Below are positions 32,381-42,506 of a stretch of 64,000 bases of DNA, piece by piece. The translations under genes and the position numbers were made by a program. Source of the DNA: Roseomonas sp. KE2513 (lineage in GTDB: Bacteria; Pseudomonadota; Alphaproteobacteria; Acetobacterales; Acetobacteraceae); NCBI RefSeq assembly GCF_016107305.1, contig NZ_RCVR01000017.1, forward strand, positions 1 to 64,000, read 5' to 3'. Position 1 is the first letter of the stretch; each line of letters begins with the position of its first letter. The notes beneath the pieces were generated by a model. The model saw only the letters and a program-made list of their open reading frames with translations. It had not been told where the DNA came from and did not search any database.

Positions 32381-33016
32381 ATGGCTCCCGCGGATGTATC
32401 GACCCTCGAGCCCCGCATCTCGCCCAGCGCGGCCGGTCTTCCGCGGCTCTCGGTGCTTCTCTGCGTCGGCAACGAGGCCGGCCGGATCGAGTCCCTCCTC
32501 TCCGCGCTGCCTTTCGCCGACGAGGTAATCCTCGTTGCCGACCGCTCCACCGACGGCACGGTCCGGACCGCGAGCCGCCTGGGCGCGGTGGTCGTGGAGG
32601 GTGCCTGGGCGACGGAGGGGGATCGCAAGCGCGCCGGCCTCGACGCCGCGCTCGGCGAATGGGTGCTGGAGCTGGAGCCGGAAGAGAGGCCTGACGCCCG
32701 CCTCCTGGCAGCCATCCGGGAAATCGTCGACGTAACCGTGGGCGCCGACTACCACCGGGTGCGAGTCGAACCGGGAAGTGGTGGTGCGGTGCGGCTCTAC
32801 CGCCGCGGGGCGAAGTCCTGGTCACCCGATGGCTCGCGCGTCCTCCTGCACGGCGTCGAAGGGCCGCCGCTGGCGGGCGTGCTTCGCCGCCTGGGCAGTG
32901 CGGCCGATGGGCCACCCGGAACGCATGGGGAGCGTGTTGCCCCCCGCCCCTGGCGCGGCCTCGCCGAGGTTGCCCTACGCCTCTGGAAGGCGCGGCGCCG
33001 CTCCTCGGCGGCGTGA
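32381..33016 (+). CDS. GT2-type glycosyltransferase-like protein (WaaE/KdtX-like)
   Basis: 211 aa, ATG behind GAGGAGG. The N-terminal GT-A half is clear: [21 protein letters not shown], then [16 protein letters not shown], which matches the SIIIVTKNE...DEIIVVDSGSTDGT pattern of LPS-core GT2 enzymes. The metal-binding DxD region, normally LDADE, reads ELEPEERPD here, so the acidic pair is Glu-x-Glu. The C-terminal half is short. It may be a divergent or regulatory transferase. It stands alone between tRNA-Met and dadA; the upstream gap holds an inverted repeat TACACCG/CGGTGTA (about 32285-32322). Confidence 0.72.
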   Translation: MAPADVSTLEPRISPSAAGLPRLSVLLCVGNEAGRIESLLSALPFADEVILVADRSTDGTVRTASRLGAVVVEGAWATEGDRKRAGLDAALGEWVLELEPEERPDARLLAAIREIVDVTVGADYHRVRVEPGSGGAVRLYRRGAKSWSPDGSRVLLHGVEGPPLAGVLRRLGSAADGPPGTHGERVAPRPWRGLAEVALRLWKARRRSSAA

Positions 33017-33107
33017 ACGCGCGGCGGGCGCCGCTGGGTCGCCCGCGGTTGCCTTCCCCGGCAAATGCCCCAAGCTCCCTCCCGGGCATCCCGCCCCGGA
33101 GGTTGAC

Positions 33108-34361
33108 ATGAAGGTCCTCGTCCTCGGCAGCGGCGTGATCGGCGTCACCAGCGCCTGGTACCTGGCGCAGGCGGGGCACGAGGTGGTGGTGATCGACCGC
33201 CAGGAGGGCGCGGGCCGCGAGACAAGCTTCGCCAATGCCGGCCAGCTCTCTTACGGCTATTCCTCGCCCTGGGCCGGGCCGGGCGTGCCGATGAAGGCGG
33301 TGAAGTGGCTGCTGATGCACCACCGCCCCTTCGTCTTCTGGCCGCGCCCTGATTGGGAAATGCTCACTTGGCTCGCCCGCATGGCCGCGAACTGTACAGA
33401 GCGCGCCTACCATCGGAACAAGGGGCGGATGGTGCGGGTGGCCGAGTACAGCCGCCTTGCCCTGGCGGAGCTGCGAGCCTCCACGGGCATCGAGTTCGAC
33501 CACCGCGCGCGCGGCACTGTGCAGCTCTTTCGCACCCAGGCGCAGCTCGACCATGTCGGCGGCGACACGGCTGTGCTGGACGAGTACGGCGTGCCCTGGG
33601 AGCTGCTGGACCCCGCAGGCTGCATCGCGGCCGAGCCGGCGCTCGCGCGGGTGCGGGACCGCTTCGTCGGCGGGTTGCGCCTGCCGCAGGATGAAACGGG
33701 GGACGCCTTTCTCTTTACCCAGCGGCTAGCGGAGCTGGCGCGGGAGGCGGGCGTCAACTTCCACCTCGGTGTGAGCATCGCGGGCATCCGGCCAGAGGGC
33801 GGCCGCGTGATGGCGGTGGAGACAGACCACGGCGATTTCAGCGCCGACGCCTACGTGGCCGCGCTCGGCAGCCACACCCCGGCCGTGCTGCGGCCTCTGG
33901 GGCTCCGCCTGCCGGTCTACCCGATCAAGGGCTACTCTCTGACCCTCCCGGTAACGGAGGAGGCGGCCGCGCCCGTCTCCACTGTGATGGATGAGACCTA
34001 CAAGATCGCCATCACGCGCCTTGGCACCCGAATCCGGGTGGGCGGCACGGCGGAGATCGCGGGCTTCAGCAAGAGCCTCCGCGTGCCCCGGCGGGAAACG
34101 CTGGAGCACTCCGTGCGCGACCTTTTCCCCGAGGGAGGCGACATCGCCGCCGCTCAGTTCTGGACCGGCCTGCGCCCCATGACGCCCGATGGCACGCCGA
34201 TCATCGGAAAGACGCCCCTGGCGAACCTCTATACGAACACCGGGCACGGCACGCTCGGCTGGACCATGGCCTGCGGCTCGGGGCGGGTGTTGGCAGATAT
34301 CGTTTCGGGCCGCGCGCCGGAGATCGACGTCTCGGACCTGGGCATCGCCCGCTACAGCTAG
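33108..34361 (+). CDS. dadA: D-amino acid dehydrogenase family FAD oxidoreductase
   Basis: 417 aa. GGAGG ends 5 nt before the ATG at 33108; a longer frame upstream is a shadow of the glycosyltransferase. The FAD site is [26 protein letters not shown]. DadA features follow: [33 protein letters not shown] and the C-terminal FAD segment [16 protein letters not shown]. It oxidises D-amino acids at the membrane. It suits the D-aminoacylase and N-acyl amino-acid theme of the window. No alr or dadX neighbour. Confidence 0.92.
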   Translation: MKVLVLGSGVIGVTSAWYLAQAGHEVVVIDRQEGAGRETSFANAGQLSYGYSSPWAGPGVPMKAVKWLLMHHRPFVFWPRPDWEMLTWLARMAANCTERAYHRNKGRMVRVAEYSRLALAELRASTGIEFDHRARGTVQLFRTQAQLDHVGGDTAVLDEYGVPWELLDPAGCIAAEPALARVRDRFVGGLRLPQDETGDAFLFTQRLAELAREAGVNFHLGVSIAGIRPEGGRVMAVETDHGDFSADAYVAALGSHTPAVLRPLGLRLPVYPIKGYSLTLPVTEEAAAPVSTVMDETYKIAITRLGTRIRVGGTAEIAGFSKSLRVPRRETLEHSVRDLFPEGGDIAAAQFWTGLRPMTPDGTPIIGKTPLANLYTNTGHGTLGWTMACGSGRVLADIVSGRAPEIDVSDLGIARYS

Positions 34362-34538
34362 GGAGAGGGACGTTCCCCGGCATTGGCTTCGCAGCACCGG
34401 AGCCCCGCCCTTGGAACGGACGTGCTGACTGCCGACATGGCTTGGTGTGGCTGCAGCTGCACGGCTTGCGCGGGTGGAATAGCCCGAAGCTGCGTGTTAG
34501 CGTCGTGGAATTCGGCCGGACGAAGAGGAGGATGTCAC

Positions 34539-35177
34539 ATGACACTTCAACTTGGGCAAATCGCCCCCGACTTCGAGGCAGACACCACCGAGGGCCGCAT
34601 CCGCTTCCATGAGTGGCTCGGCAATTCCTGGGGAGTGATCTTCAGCCATCCTAAGAACTACACGCCCGTTTGCACGACCGAGCTCGGCTATGCCGCTAAG
34701 CTGAAGCCTGAATTTGACCGCCGCGGCGTCAAGATTATCGGCCTCTCCGTCGATACCGTGGAACAGCACCACGGCTGGAGCACCGACATCGAGGAGACGC
34801 AGGGCGCCGCGGTCAACTTCCCAATGATCGCGGATCCCGACAAGAAGGTCGCGAACCTCTACGGGATGATCCACCCGGAGGCCGACGCGTCGGTGACAGT
34901 GCGGACCGTCTTCGTCATCGACCCGAACAAGAAGATCCGCCTCATGCTGATCTATCCGCCAAGCGCCGGCCGCAACTTCGACGAGGTGCTGCGCGTGGTG
35001 GACAGCCTGCAGCTCACGGACAAGCACAAGGTCGCCACGCCCGTGAACTGGAAGCCCGGCGACCGCACCATCGTCGCCGCCAGCCTCTCGGACGAGGAGG
35101 CGAAGAAGCATTTCCCGCAGGGCTTCAAGACGGAGAAGCCTTATCTGCGTTGGGTCGATCACCTGGAGTGGACCTGA
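34539..35177 (+). CDS. 1-Cys peroxiredoxin (Prx6 class)
   Basis: 212 aa, start at ATG 34539 with GAGGAGG 7 nt ahead. The peroxidatic site is NYTPVCTTELG with the single Cys of the protein (about residue 45), and the Prx6-type extended C terminus follows (PVNWKPGDRTIVAASLSDEEAKKHFP). It reduces hydrogen peroxide and organic peroxides; with no resolving Cys an external thiol is needed. The 177-nt gap upstream shows no obvious operator. cysK follows after 19 nt, linking thiol supply and peroxide defence. Confidence 0.93.
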   Translation: MTLQLGQIAPDFEADTTEGRIRFHEWLGNSWGVIFSHPKNYTPVCTTELGYAAKLKPEFDRRGVKIIGLSVDTVEQHHGWSTDIEETQGAAVNFPMIADPDKKVANLYGMIHPEADASVTVRTVFVIDPNKKIRLMLIYPPSAGRNFDEVLRVVDSLQLTDKHKVATPVNWKPGDRTIVAASLSDEEAKKHFPQGFKTEKPYLRWVDHLEWT

Positions 35178-35196
35178 GAGCGGGACAGGGTCCGGC

Positions 35197-36192
35197 ATGA
35201 CCGGCGTCGCACCCGACTTTTGGGGGGCAGTGGGCAACACGCCCCTCATCCGCCTGCGCCGCGCTTCCGAGGAGACGGGGTGCGAGATCTTCGGCAAGGC
35301 GGAGTTCATGAACCCCGGCGGCAGCGTGAAGGACCGCGCTGCCCTGGGCATCCTGCAGGAGGCCGTTGACCGCGGCCTCCTCACTCCCTTCCAGCCCGGC
35401 ACGATCGTGGAGGGAACGGCGGGGAACACCGGCATCGGCGTGGCGCTGGCCGCCAACGCGCGCGGCTGGAAGTCAGTCATCGTCGTGCCGGAGACGCAGA
35501 GCCGGGAGAAGATCGACTTTCTGCGCATGATCGGCGCCGACGTGCGGCTGGTGCCGCCGAAGCCGCTGAGCGACCCCGGCCACTACGTGAACACCTCCCG
35601 CCGCCTCGCGGAGGAGATGGGCGCGGTCTGGGCAAACCAGTTCGACAACAAGGCGAATGCCGCAGCCCACGAGGCGACGACCGGGCCCGAGATCTGGGAG
35701 CAGACAAGCGGCAGAATCGACGCCTTCACCTGCGCCTGCGGGACGGGCGGCACGCTGGCCGGCACGTCCCGGGCGCTGAAGGCGCGCAAGCCCGATGTGC
35801 GGATCGTGCTCGCGGACCCGCATGGTTCCGGCCTGTTCTCCTGGGTGAAGACCGGCACCGTCTCGGCTGAGGGGAACTCGGTCACCGAGGGCATCGGCCA
35901 GGGCAGCAAGGTTCCCGGCAACCTCGAGGGCGCGCTCATCGACGACGCGCTCCGCATCTCCGATCCCGAGGCGCTGGAGCAGTGCTTCCGCCTTCTCTCG
36001 GAGGAAGGGCTGAGCGTCGGCGGCTCGGCGGGGCTGAACGTCGCGGCGGCGATCGCGCTGGCCCGACAGATGGGCCCGGGGCACACCATCGCGACCATCC
36101 TCTGCGACAGCGGCGCGCGCTACCAGTCGAAGCTGTTCAACCCAGAATTCCTCCGGGAACGCGGGCTGCCTGTCCCGCCCTGGCTGGCATGA
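35197..36192 (+). CDS. cysK: Cysteine synthase A (O-acetylserine sulfhydrylase)
   Basis: 331 aa PLP fold-type II enzyme. NTPLIRL at the start, the PLP Lys in [11 protein letters not shown] (about residue 47), substrate loop [10 protein letters not shown] and the phosphate loop [10 protein letters not shown]. It makes cysteine from O-acetylserine and sulfide. cysE overlaps by 4 nt (ATGA), giving a complete two-step serine to cysteine unit that can feed the desulfurases encoded upstream. Confidence 0.93.
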   Translation: MTGVAPDFWGAVGNTPLIRLRRASEETGCEIFGKAEFMNPGGSVKDRAALGILQEAVDRGLLTPFQPGTIVEGTAGNTGIGVALAANARGWKSVIVVPETQSREKIDFLRMIGADVRLVPPKPLSDPGHYVNTSRRLAEEMGAVWANQFDNKANAAAHEATTGPEIWEQTSGRIDAFTCACGTGGTLAGTSRALKARKPDVRIVLADPHGSGLFSWVKTGTVSAEGNSVTEGIGQGSKVPGNLEGALIDDALRISDPEALEQCFRLLSEEGLSVGGSAGLNVAAAIALARQMGPGHTIATILCDSGARYQSKLFNPEFLRERGLPVPPWLA

Positions 36193-36824
36193 TTCGGGAA
36201 GCAGCTGAGATCGCGCGCAGCATTCGCCTGCGCGACCCGGCGCGGCCGACCGTGGCGGAGTCCTTCCTCTGCTACGCCGGGCTGCACGCCGTAATCTGGC
36301 ACCGACTGGCGCATCGCCTCTGGCGCGCGGGGTTCCGGGCGCCCGCGCGCTGCGTCTCGCATCTTGGGCGGTTCCTCACGGGCATCGAAATCCATCCGGG
36401 CGCGCGGATCGGCCGGCGGCTTTTCATCGACCACGGGATGGGCGTGGTGATCGGCGAGACCGCGGAGATCGGCGACGACGTGCTCATCTACCATGGCGTC
36501 ACGCTCGGTGGTCTGACCACCCGGCCCGGCAAGCGCCACCCGACCCTGCTGGACAACGTGGTGATCGGCGCCGGTGCCCAGGTGCTGGGCCCCATCACCA
36601 TCGGCCGTGGTGCGCGCGTGGGCGCCAATGCTGTCTGCGTGGATCCGGTGCCGGACGGCGTCACGGTCGTTGGTATCCCCGCCCGTCGGCCCGGCCAGCC
36701 CTGCAAGGATCCCACGGCGGGCTACGGCATCGCGCCGGGCCAGGTGGACCCTGTGATGGAGGAGATCGCGGCGCTGCGCTCCGAGGTCGCGGCCTTGAGG
36801 GAGCGAGCGTCCCTCAAGGCCTGA
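36189..36824 (+). CDS. cysE: Serine O-acetyltransferase
   Basis: 211 aa, EpsC-type short form. Left-handed beta-helix repeats: [44 protein letters not shown], with the catalytic His in DHGMG and HGVTLGG. The N-terminal helical domain is shortened as in EpsC. It makes O-acetylserine for CysK. A C-terminal coiled tail ([19 protein letters not shown]) replaces the usual CysK-docking Ile end; it terminates in SLKA. Convergent with glcB 4 nt away. Confidence 0.92.
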   Translation: MIREAAEIARSIRLRDPARPTVAESFLCYAGLHAVIWHRLAHRLWRAGFRAPARCVSHLGRFLTGIEIHPGARIGRRLFIDHGMGVVIGETAEIGDDVLIYHGVTLGGLTTRPGKRHPTLLDNVVIGAGAQVLGPITIGRGARVGANAVCVDPVPDGVTVVGIPARRPGQPCKDPTAGYGIAPGQVDPVMEEIAALRSEVAALRERASLKA

Positions 36825-36828
36825 TCCT

Positions 36829-38976
36829 TTACCCCGCCTTCGCCTCGCGGCGGCGGCGGGTCAGGATGAACTCGGTGTAGCCGTTCGGCTGCGTGGCGCC
36901 CTCGAAGACGAGGTCGCAGGCCGCCTTGAAGGCCACGCCGTTGTAGTCCGGCGCCATGGGCCGATAGGCGGGGTCGCCGGCATTCTGGCCGTCCACCACC
37001 TTCGCCATCCGCCGCATCGTCTCCTCCACCTGGGCGCGGTCCACGATCTCGTGGCGCAGCCAGTTGGCGATGTGCTGGGCGGAGATGCGGAGCGTCGCGC
37101 GGTCCTCCATCAGCCCGACATCGTGGATGTCCGGCACCTTGGAGCAGCCGACGCCCTGGTCGATCCAGCGCACGACGTAGCCGAGGATGCCCTGGGCGTT
37201 GTTGTCGAGCTCCGCCTGGATGTCCTCGGGCGCCCAGTTCGTGTTCTCGGCCAGCGGGATGGTCAGCAGGTCGGAAAGCTTTGCGCGCTTCCCGCCCGCC
37301 GCCAGCTCCGCCTGCCGCGCGGCCACGTCCACTTGGTGGTAGTGCATCGCGTGCAGCGTGGCGGCGGTGGGGGAGGGGACCCAGGCCGTGCTCGCGCCCG
37401 CCCGCGGGTGTCCGACCTTCTGCTCCAGCATCGAGGCCATGGCGTCCGGCGCGGCCCACATGCCCTTGCCGATCTGCGCGTGCCCACGCAGCCCGCAGGC
37501 GAGACCGACATCGACGTTGTTGTCCTCATAGGCCGCGATCCACGGGGCCTTGCGCATGTCGTTCTTGCGAACGACGGCGCCGGCCTCCATCGAGGTGTGG
37601 ATCTCGTCCCCCGTGCGGTCGAGGAAGCCGGTGTTGATGAAGAACACCCGCTCTTTCGCGGCGGCGATGCAGTTGGCAAGGTTGAGCGTCGTGCGCCGCT
37701 CCTCGTCCATGATGCCCATCTTCAGCGTGTTGCGGGGAAGGCCGAGCGCGTCCTCCACCTCGCCAAACAGCGCCACGGCCCAGGCCACCTCGGCCGGCCC
37801 GTGCATCTTCGGCTTCACGATGTAGACACTGCCGGCGGCGCTGTTCATCCGCTTGCCGCGCAGGTCGTGCAGCGCGATCAGCGAGGTGACATAGGCGTCG
37901 AGGATCGTCTCCGCCGTCTCCGCACCGTCGAGCTTCACCGCATCGGTCATCATGTGGTGGCCGACATTGCGGATCAGCATGAGGGAGCGGCCGCGCAGCA
38001 CCAGCTCGCCGCCATCCGGCGACTTATAGGTGCGGTCGGGGTTGAGGCGCCGCTCCAGCGTCTCGCCGCCCTTCTCGAAGCTGGCGGAGAGGTCGCCGCG
38101 CATGAGGCCAAGCCAGTTGCGGTAGACGCCGACCTTGTCCTCGGCATCGACGGCCGCGACCGAGTCCTCGGCGTCCATGATGGTGGAGAGGGCCGCCTCG
38201 AGAAGCAGGTCCGCAACGCCCGCCTTGTCGGTCGCGCCGATCGGGTGGTTGCGGTCGATCACGATCTCAAGGTGCAGGCCGTTGCGCGCGAGCAGGATCG
38301 CGCTCGGCTCATCCGCCGCGCCGTTGTAGCCGCGGAACTGCGAAGGATCGCGCAGCCCCGTGGTGCTGCCGCTGTTCAGCAGCACACCCAGTTTGCCGGC
38401 TTCCACGCGGTAGGCGGCGGCATCGGCGTGGCTGCCCTCCGCGAGGGGCGCGGCATCGTCCAGCACGCCGCGGGCGCGGGCGATGACGGCGGCGCCGCGC
38501 TTCTGGTCGAAGCCGCGGGCCTTGGGGCCCTCCTGCGGGATAGCGTCGGTGCCGTAGAGCGCGTCGTACAGGCTGCCCCAGCGCGCGTTGGCGGCGTTCA
38601 GGGCGTAGCGCGCGTTGTTGACGGGCACGACGAGCTGAGGGCCGGCGAGGCGCGCGATCTCGTCGTCCACGTTCTCGGTCGTCACCTGGAAGGGCGCCAG
38701 CGGCTCCACAAGGTAGCCGATGCCGCGCAGGAAGGCCTCGTAGGCCTCCGCATCCACCGGGCGGGAGGGATTGGCACGGTGCCACTCGTCCAGCCGCTCC
38801 TGCAGGCGGTCGCGGTCGCCCAGAAGGCCGGCATTCCTCGGACCCAGGCCGCGCAGCGTGGCCTCCATCGCGGCCCAGAAGGCCCCGGCCTCCACCCCGG
38901 TGCCAGGAAGGGCCTCCTCCTCGATGAAGCGGCGGAGGGCGGGGGCGACCTCCATACCCTGGGCTGTTTCGGACAC
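36829..38976 (-). CDS. glcB: Malate synthase G
   Basis: 715 aa, full G-isoform length, GTG start with AGGAGG 7 nt upstream. It condenses glyoxylate with acetyl-CoA. Markers: [55 protein letters not shown] with the catalytic Arg, [16 protein letters not shown] and the C-terminal catalytic Asp region [23 protein letters not shown]. No isocitrate lyase is in the window; glyoxylate could come from glycolate, purine or glycine routes. Very long antisense ORFs across it are shadows. Confidence 0.96.
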   Translation of the reverse strand: MSETAQGMEVAPALRRFIEEEALPGTGVEAGAFWAAMEATLRGLGPRNAGLLGDRDRLQERLDEWHRANPSRPVDAEAYEAFLRGIGYLVEPLAPFQVTTENVDDEIARLAGPQLVVPVNNARYALNAANARWGSLYDALYGTDAIPQEGPKARGFDQKRGAAVIARARGVLDDAAPLAEGSHADAAAYRVEAGKLGVLLNSGSTTGLRDPSQFRGYNGAADEPSAILLARNGLHLEIVIDRNHPIGATDKAGVADLLLEAALSTIMDAEDSVAAVDAEDKVGVYRNWLGLMRGDLSASFEKGGETLERRLNPDRTYKSPDGGELVLRGRSLMLIRNVGHHMMTDAVKLDGAETAETILDAYVTSLIALHDLRGKRMNSAAGSVYIVKPKMHGPAEVAWAVALFGEVEDALGLPRNTLKMGIMDEERRTTLNLANCIAAAKERVFFINTGFLDRTGDEIHTSMEAGAVVRKNDMRKAPWIAAYEDNNVDVGLACGLRGHAQIGKGMWAAPDAMASMLEQKVGHPRAGASTAWVPSPTAATLHAMHYHQVDVAARQAELAAGGKRAKLSDLLTIPLAENTNWAPEDIQAELDNNAQGILGYVVRWIDQGVGCSKVPDIHDVGLMEDRATLRISAQHIANWLRHEIVDRAQVEETMRRMAKVVDGQNAGDPAYRPMAPDYNGVAFKAACDLVFEGATQPNGYTEFILTRRRREAKAG

Positions 38977-39110
38977 GCGGCGTCCTCCTGTGGATTACAC
39001 ACGCCAGATAAAGCCACGCGTGCGGCCCTGCAAACCGGGCGGGACCGGGGCCTTGCCGCCGCGCCGTTGGGGCGCGACCCTCCCGCCCCGACACTCGCCC
39101 CAGGTGACCG

Positions 39111-40706
39111 ATGCCCGACCTCTCCGCCTACCTGCCGCCACCGCACACGAGCCAGCACTGGGCATTGACCAAGCCCGCGGCCTCGGGCAGCGGCGGCGTG
39201 GTCGTCTCCCAGTCGCGCGCCGCGGCCGAGGCAGGGGTGGCGGTGCTGGAGGCCGGTGGCAACGCAGCGGACGCGGCGGTGGCTGCTGCCTTCGCCCTGG
39301 CTGCGGTGGAGCCCTGGAACAGCGGGCTGGGCGGCATCGGCTTCGCCATCGTCCACAAGCCGGGCGCAGCCCCACAGGTGGTGGATTTCGGCCCGGTGGC
39401 CTCGGCGCGCGTCGATCCCTCGGCCTATCCGCTGACGGGAAGGTGGAAGCAGGACCTCTTCGCCTGGCCGGAGGTGGTGGGGGACGTGAACATCCACGGC
39501 CCGCTCTCCTTCGTCATTCCCTCCTCCGTCGCCGGCTACGACCTGCTGCGGGAGCGCTTCGGCACGGGGATGGGGCTGGACCGGCTGCTCGGCCCGGCCA
39601 TCGCCCTCGCGCAGCGCGGGCTCCCGCAGGACTGGTTCACGCTGCTGAAGGTCTCATCCTCCGCCCGTGTGCTGCGGCTCTATGAGGAGAGCGCGCGCAT
39701 CTACCTACCGGACGGGCTGCCGCCCAACCCGCCTTACCAGGGGGAGCCTGGCTTCTTCCCGCTCGGCCGCCTCGCCGAGACGCTGGTGCGGCTGCGCGAC
39801 CGTGGGCTGCGCGACTTCTACGAAGGGGGGGTTGCGGCGGATCTCGCGGCGGACATCGCGTCGCTTGGCGGGGTGGTCGATGCGGCTGATCTGGCGGGCT
39901 GCCGCGCCGCCGTTCGCGCCTCGACTCCGATTGCTTGGCGCGACACCCACACCCTGCACACTGCGGGCGGGTTGACCGCGGCCCCGACGATGGCGGCTGT
40001 GGTCGCGGAGATGAACCGACTGCCGGCGGGCGGCGAGCCCGGTGCGGACTGGTTCCGCGGCTTCGCGCGTGCCATGCGCGGCGCCTATGCCGAGCGCCTT
40101 GCGGGCCTCGGCGCCGCGAAGGAGACGGCGGAGACCTGCACCACCCACCTGACCGTGACGGACGGGGACGGGATGATGGTCTCGGTCACCACCACGCTCC
40201 TTTCCTCCATGGGCAGCCGCGTGGTGCTGCCGAGGACGGGCGTGCTGATGAACAACGGCATGATGTGGTTCGACCCGCAGCCTGGCAGCGCCAACGCCAT
40301 CCGCCCGGGCGCGCGCCCGCTCTGCAACATGAGCCCCGTGACTGTCAGCCCCGCCGGCGAGGACACGAGCCCGGTGATGGCGACCGGCGCATCCGGCGGT
40401 CGCCGCATCCTGGCGAGCGTGCTGCAGATGCTCGCCTTCACCCTCGACTTCGGCATGGGGCCGGAGAGGGCCGCGCATATGCCGCGCATCGACGTCTCCG
40501 GTCCCGACCGGGTTACAGCGGACCGGCGTCTGTCCGCTGAAATTCTCGGCGCCCTGGCCGAGGACGGCGAGCTGGAGGTGGTGGAGCACGCGGTGCTGCC
40601 CGTGAACTTCGCCTGCCCGAACCTCATCCTGCGCGACGGGAAGGGGGCGACAGGGATCAGCGACGTCATGTCGCCCTGGTCGGCGGCGCTGGCAGTGCGG
40701 GCGTAA
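39111..40706 (+). CDS. ggt: Gamma-glutamyltransferase family protein, without signal peptide
   Basis: Ntn-hydrolase, 531 aa. The N-terminal half has GGNAADAAVAAAFALAAVEPWNSGLGGIGF; the autoprocessing site is CTTHLTVTDGDGMMVS with the catalytic Thr (about residue 345), and GSRVVLPRTGVLMNNGMMWFDP and MATGASGGRRI follow. Unlike classical periplasmic GGT it begins MPDLSAYLPP with no signal peptide, so it is probably cytoplasmic, as in CapD-like and some acylase-type relatives. It may cleave gamma-glutamyl amides. Divergent from glcB. Confidence 0.9.
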   Translation: MPDLSAYLPPPHTSQHWALTKPAASGSGGVVVSQSRAAAEAGVAVLEAGGNAADAAVAAAFALAAVEPWNSGLGGIGFAIVHKPGAAPQVVDFGPVASARVDPSAYPLTGRWKQDLFAWPEVVGDVNIHGPLSFVIPSSVAGYDLLRERFGTGMGLDRLLGPAIALAQRGLPQDWFTLLKVSSSARVLRLYEESARIYLPDGLPPNPPYQGEPGFFPLGRLAETLVRLRDRGLRDFYEGGVAADLAADIASLGGVVDAADLAGCRAAVRASTPIAWRDTHTLHTAGGLTAAPTMAAVVAEMNRLPAGGEPGADWFRGFARAMRGAYAERLAGLGAAKETAETCTTHLTVTDGDGMMVSVTTTLLSSMGSRVVLPRTGVLMNNGMMWFDPQPGSANAIRPGARPLCNMSPVTVSPAGEDTSPVMATGASGGRRILASVLQMLAFTLDFGMGPERAAHMPRIDVSGPDRVTADRRLSAEILGALAEDGELEVVEHAVLPVNFACPNLILRDGKGATGISDVMSPWSAALAVRA

Positions 40707-40725
40707 CGGTACGCGGCTTGCTTAG

Positions 40726-40764
40726 CGGTCCGGGACGGGGCGCTGCGCCCCCGCCGGAGGACCG
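40726..40764 (+). promoter_or_regulatory. Stem-loop covering the ribosome site of the third Bug receptor gene
   Basis: CGGTCC (40726-40731) pairs with GGACCG (40759-40764), and an inner stem CGGGGCG/CGCCCCCG (one bulge) closes a short loop. The Shine-Dalgarno GGAGG (40756-40760) is partly in the outer stem. It may end ggt transcription or hold back translation of the receptor. Confidence 0.5.
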
Positions 40765-40767
40765 CCC

Positions 40768-41748
40768 ATGCTTCATCGCCGCGCCTTCCTCACCGCCACG
40801 GCCGCGGGACTCGCCCTGCCCTCGATCGTCCGGGCGCAAGCCAGCTGGCGCCCGCGCCAGCCGATCCGCCTTATCGCCACCTTCCCGCCCGGCGGCTTGG
40901 CGGATGTCGTGGCCCGCCTCGTCGCCCCCGGCATCGGCGGCGCGTTGGGCGGGATGGTCGTGGTGGAGAACCGGCCGGGCGCCGGCGGCACGATCGGCGC
41001 CGACGCCGCGGCCAAGTCCGCGCCGGATGGGCACACCCTGGTCATCAGCCATGCCTCGCCGAACGGCATCGCGCCCGGCATCTACCCAAGCCTGCCATAC
41101 GACCCCGTGAACGATTTCACCCACATCGCCATGCTCTGCGACACAGCGAACGTGCTGATGGTGAACAAGGGATCGCCCACCTCAACGCTCACCGGCTTCC
41201 TCGAGAAGGCGCGCGGCCCCGGCGCGCGCTACGGCTCCTCCGGCATTGGCTCCATCACCCACCTGATGGGCGAGGTGCTGGCGCGCGAGGCGCGGGCGCC
41301 GAAGCTCGACCACGTGCCTTACCGGGGCAGCGCGCCGGCGATGCAGGACCTGTTCGCCGGCCATATCGAGAGCGTCTTCGACCCGCTGACCACCAATGTC
41401 GCGATGATCCGCGACGGGAGCGTGACGGCGCTTGCCGTTTCCTCCGCCGCGCGGGTGGCGGCGGTGCCGGAGGTCCCGACCTTCGCGGAACTCGGCCTGC
41501 CCGCCCTGACGGCCACCACCTGGATCGGCATCTCCGGCCCCAAGGGCCTGCCGCCCGCCGTCGTGGAGGCGGTGCAGGAGGCCGTGCTGGCCACCATCGG
41601 ACAGCCGGAGATCAAGGCGAAGATGGCCGAGCTCGCCTCCTACACTCCCGCGACGCCGCTCACGGGCGCGGCCTATACGGCCATGATCGCGAAGTTTGCC
41701 GCGAACTGGACGGCTGTGGCGCGGGGTGCGGGGATCACCATTTCCTGA
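40768..41748 (+). CDS. Bug-family (TTT) periplasmic solute-binding receptor
   Basis: 326 aa with a twin-Arg style leader (MLHRRAFLTATAAGLALPSIVRAQ). Mature pattern RQPIRLIATFPPGGLADVVAR, ENRPGAGGTIGADAAAKS and the loop LDHVPYRGSAPAM are standard Bug features. It sits between ggt and the GPP34 gene; the neighbours suggest a gamma-glutamyl or amide-bearing carboxylate as ligand, which is a guess. No TctAB here. Confidence 0.92.
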   Translation: MLHRRAFLTATAAGLALPSIVRAQASWRPRQPIRLIATFPPGGLADVVARLVAPGIGGALGGMVVVENRPGAGGTIGADAAAKSAPDGHTLVISHASPNGIAPGIYPSLPYDPVNDFTHIAMLCDTANVLMVNKGSPTSTLTGFLEKARGPGARYGSSGIGSITHLMGEVLAREARAPKLDHVPYRGSAPAMQDLFAGHIESVFDPLTTNVAMIRDGSVTALAVSSAARVAAVPEVPTFAELGLPALTATTWIGISGPKGLPPAVVEAVQEAVLATIGQPEIKAKMAELASYTPATPLTGAAYTAMIAKFAANWTAVARGAGITIS

Positions 41749-41779
41749 TCCATGGCCACGGGAGTTATGCTCCCGAGCG

Positions 41780-42421
41780 ATGAGTGCCGCGGTCAGCATC
41801 CCCGAGGAAGTCCTCCTCCTCTGTCTCGACGACGAGACGGGGCGGCCGGTGGAGCTGCCCGCGGCCGCGATGGACCTTTCCCTCGCGGGCGCGGTGCTGA
41901 TGGAACTGGCCCTCACCGGGCGGCTGGACAGCGACCTCGACCGCGTTTTCGTCGCCAATGCCGCCCCGCTGGGTGATGCCCTGCTCGACCCCGTGCTGGC
42001 CCGCATCGCCGCGCGCCCGACGCCGCAGGACAGCGGGCAATGGATGGCGGAGCTCGCCGGCGGGGCCGCCGCACTCCGCACAGCGCTGCTGAACCGCCTC
42101 GTCGCCCGGGGCGCCCTGCGGCGGGTGGAGGCGCGGCGCCTTCTCATCCTGCGCGACGTCCGTCATCCTAAGGCCGACCGCGCTCCTTCTGAGGCCGCGC
42201 GGGCGAGGCTGCGCGCCGTGCTGCTGGAGGGCGATATCCCGGAGGCGCGGGACAGCCTCATGGTCGGCCTCTGCCGCGCGACGGGCCTCGTTGCCCTGCT
42301 GCTGTCGGACGAGGAGGCCGCCCGCGCCGCCCCGCGCATCGCCGCCGTCGCCGGTTTGGAGGAGATGGGCCGCTCCCTCGTAGCCGCGACGCGGGACCGC
42401 ATGGCGAGCCAGGGGCACTGA
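41780..42421 (+). CDS. GPP34 (Golgi phosphoprotein 3-like) family protein
   Basis: 213 aa. The GPP34 opening SIPEEVLLLCLDDETGRPVELPAAAMDLSLAGAVLMELALTGRLD is recognisable, as are the later helical segments with ERARRLLILRDVRHP-like text and LLSDEEAARAAPRIAAV. Eukaryotic GOLPH3/Vps74 binds PI4P and retains glycosyltransferases. Bacterial members are best known from actinomycetes and have no settled role. The start is ATG 41780, 31 nt after the Bug stop. Probably cytoplasmic or peripheral at the membrane. Confidence 0.78.
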   Translation: MSAAVSIPEEVLLLCLDDETGRPVELPAAAMDLSLAGAVLMELALTGRLDSDLDRVFVANAAPLGDALLDPVLARIAARPTPQDSGQWMAELAGGAAALRTALLNRLVARGALRRVEARRLLILRDVRHPKADRAPSEAARARLRAVLLEGDIPEARDSLMVGLCRATGLVALLLSDEEAARAAPRIAAVAGLEEMGRSLVAATRDRMASQGH

Positions 42422-42506
42422 CCGCGCCGGGCTTTCGCCACGCCCCCCGCTTTCGTCGCGCTCCCCGCGGGTCCATCCTGCCGCCAGGATCTTCTTAGGG
42501 TAACGA

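Noticed and set aside
34437-34538. In-frame Cys-rich extension (MAWCGCSCTAC) before the peroxiredoxin
   Set aside because: A strong GAGGAGG precedes the ATG at 34539 and the Prx6 fold starts there; the extension has no matching feature in the family.
37051-39168. 705-aa open frame on the plus strand across malate synthase G
   Set aside because: Antisense shadow with low-complexity translation; the minus strand is a complete, well-conserved glcB.
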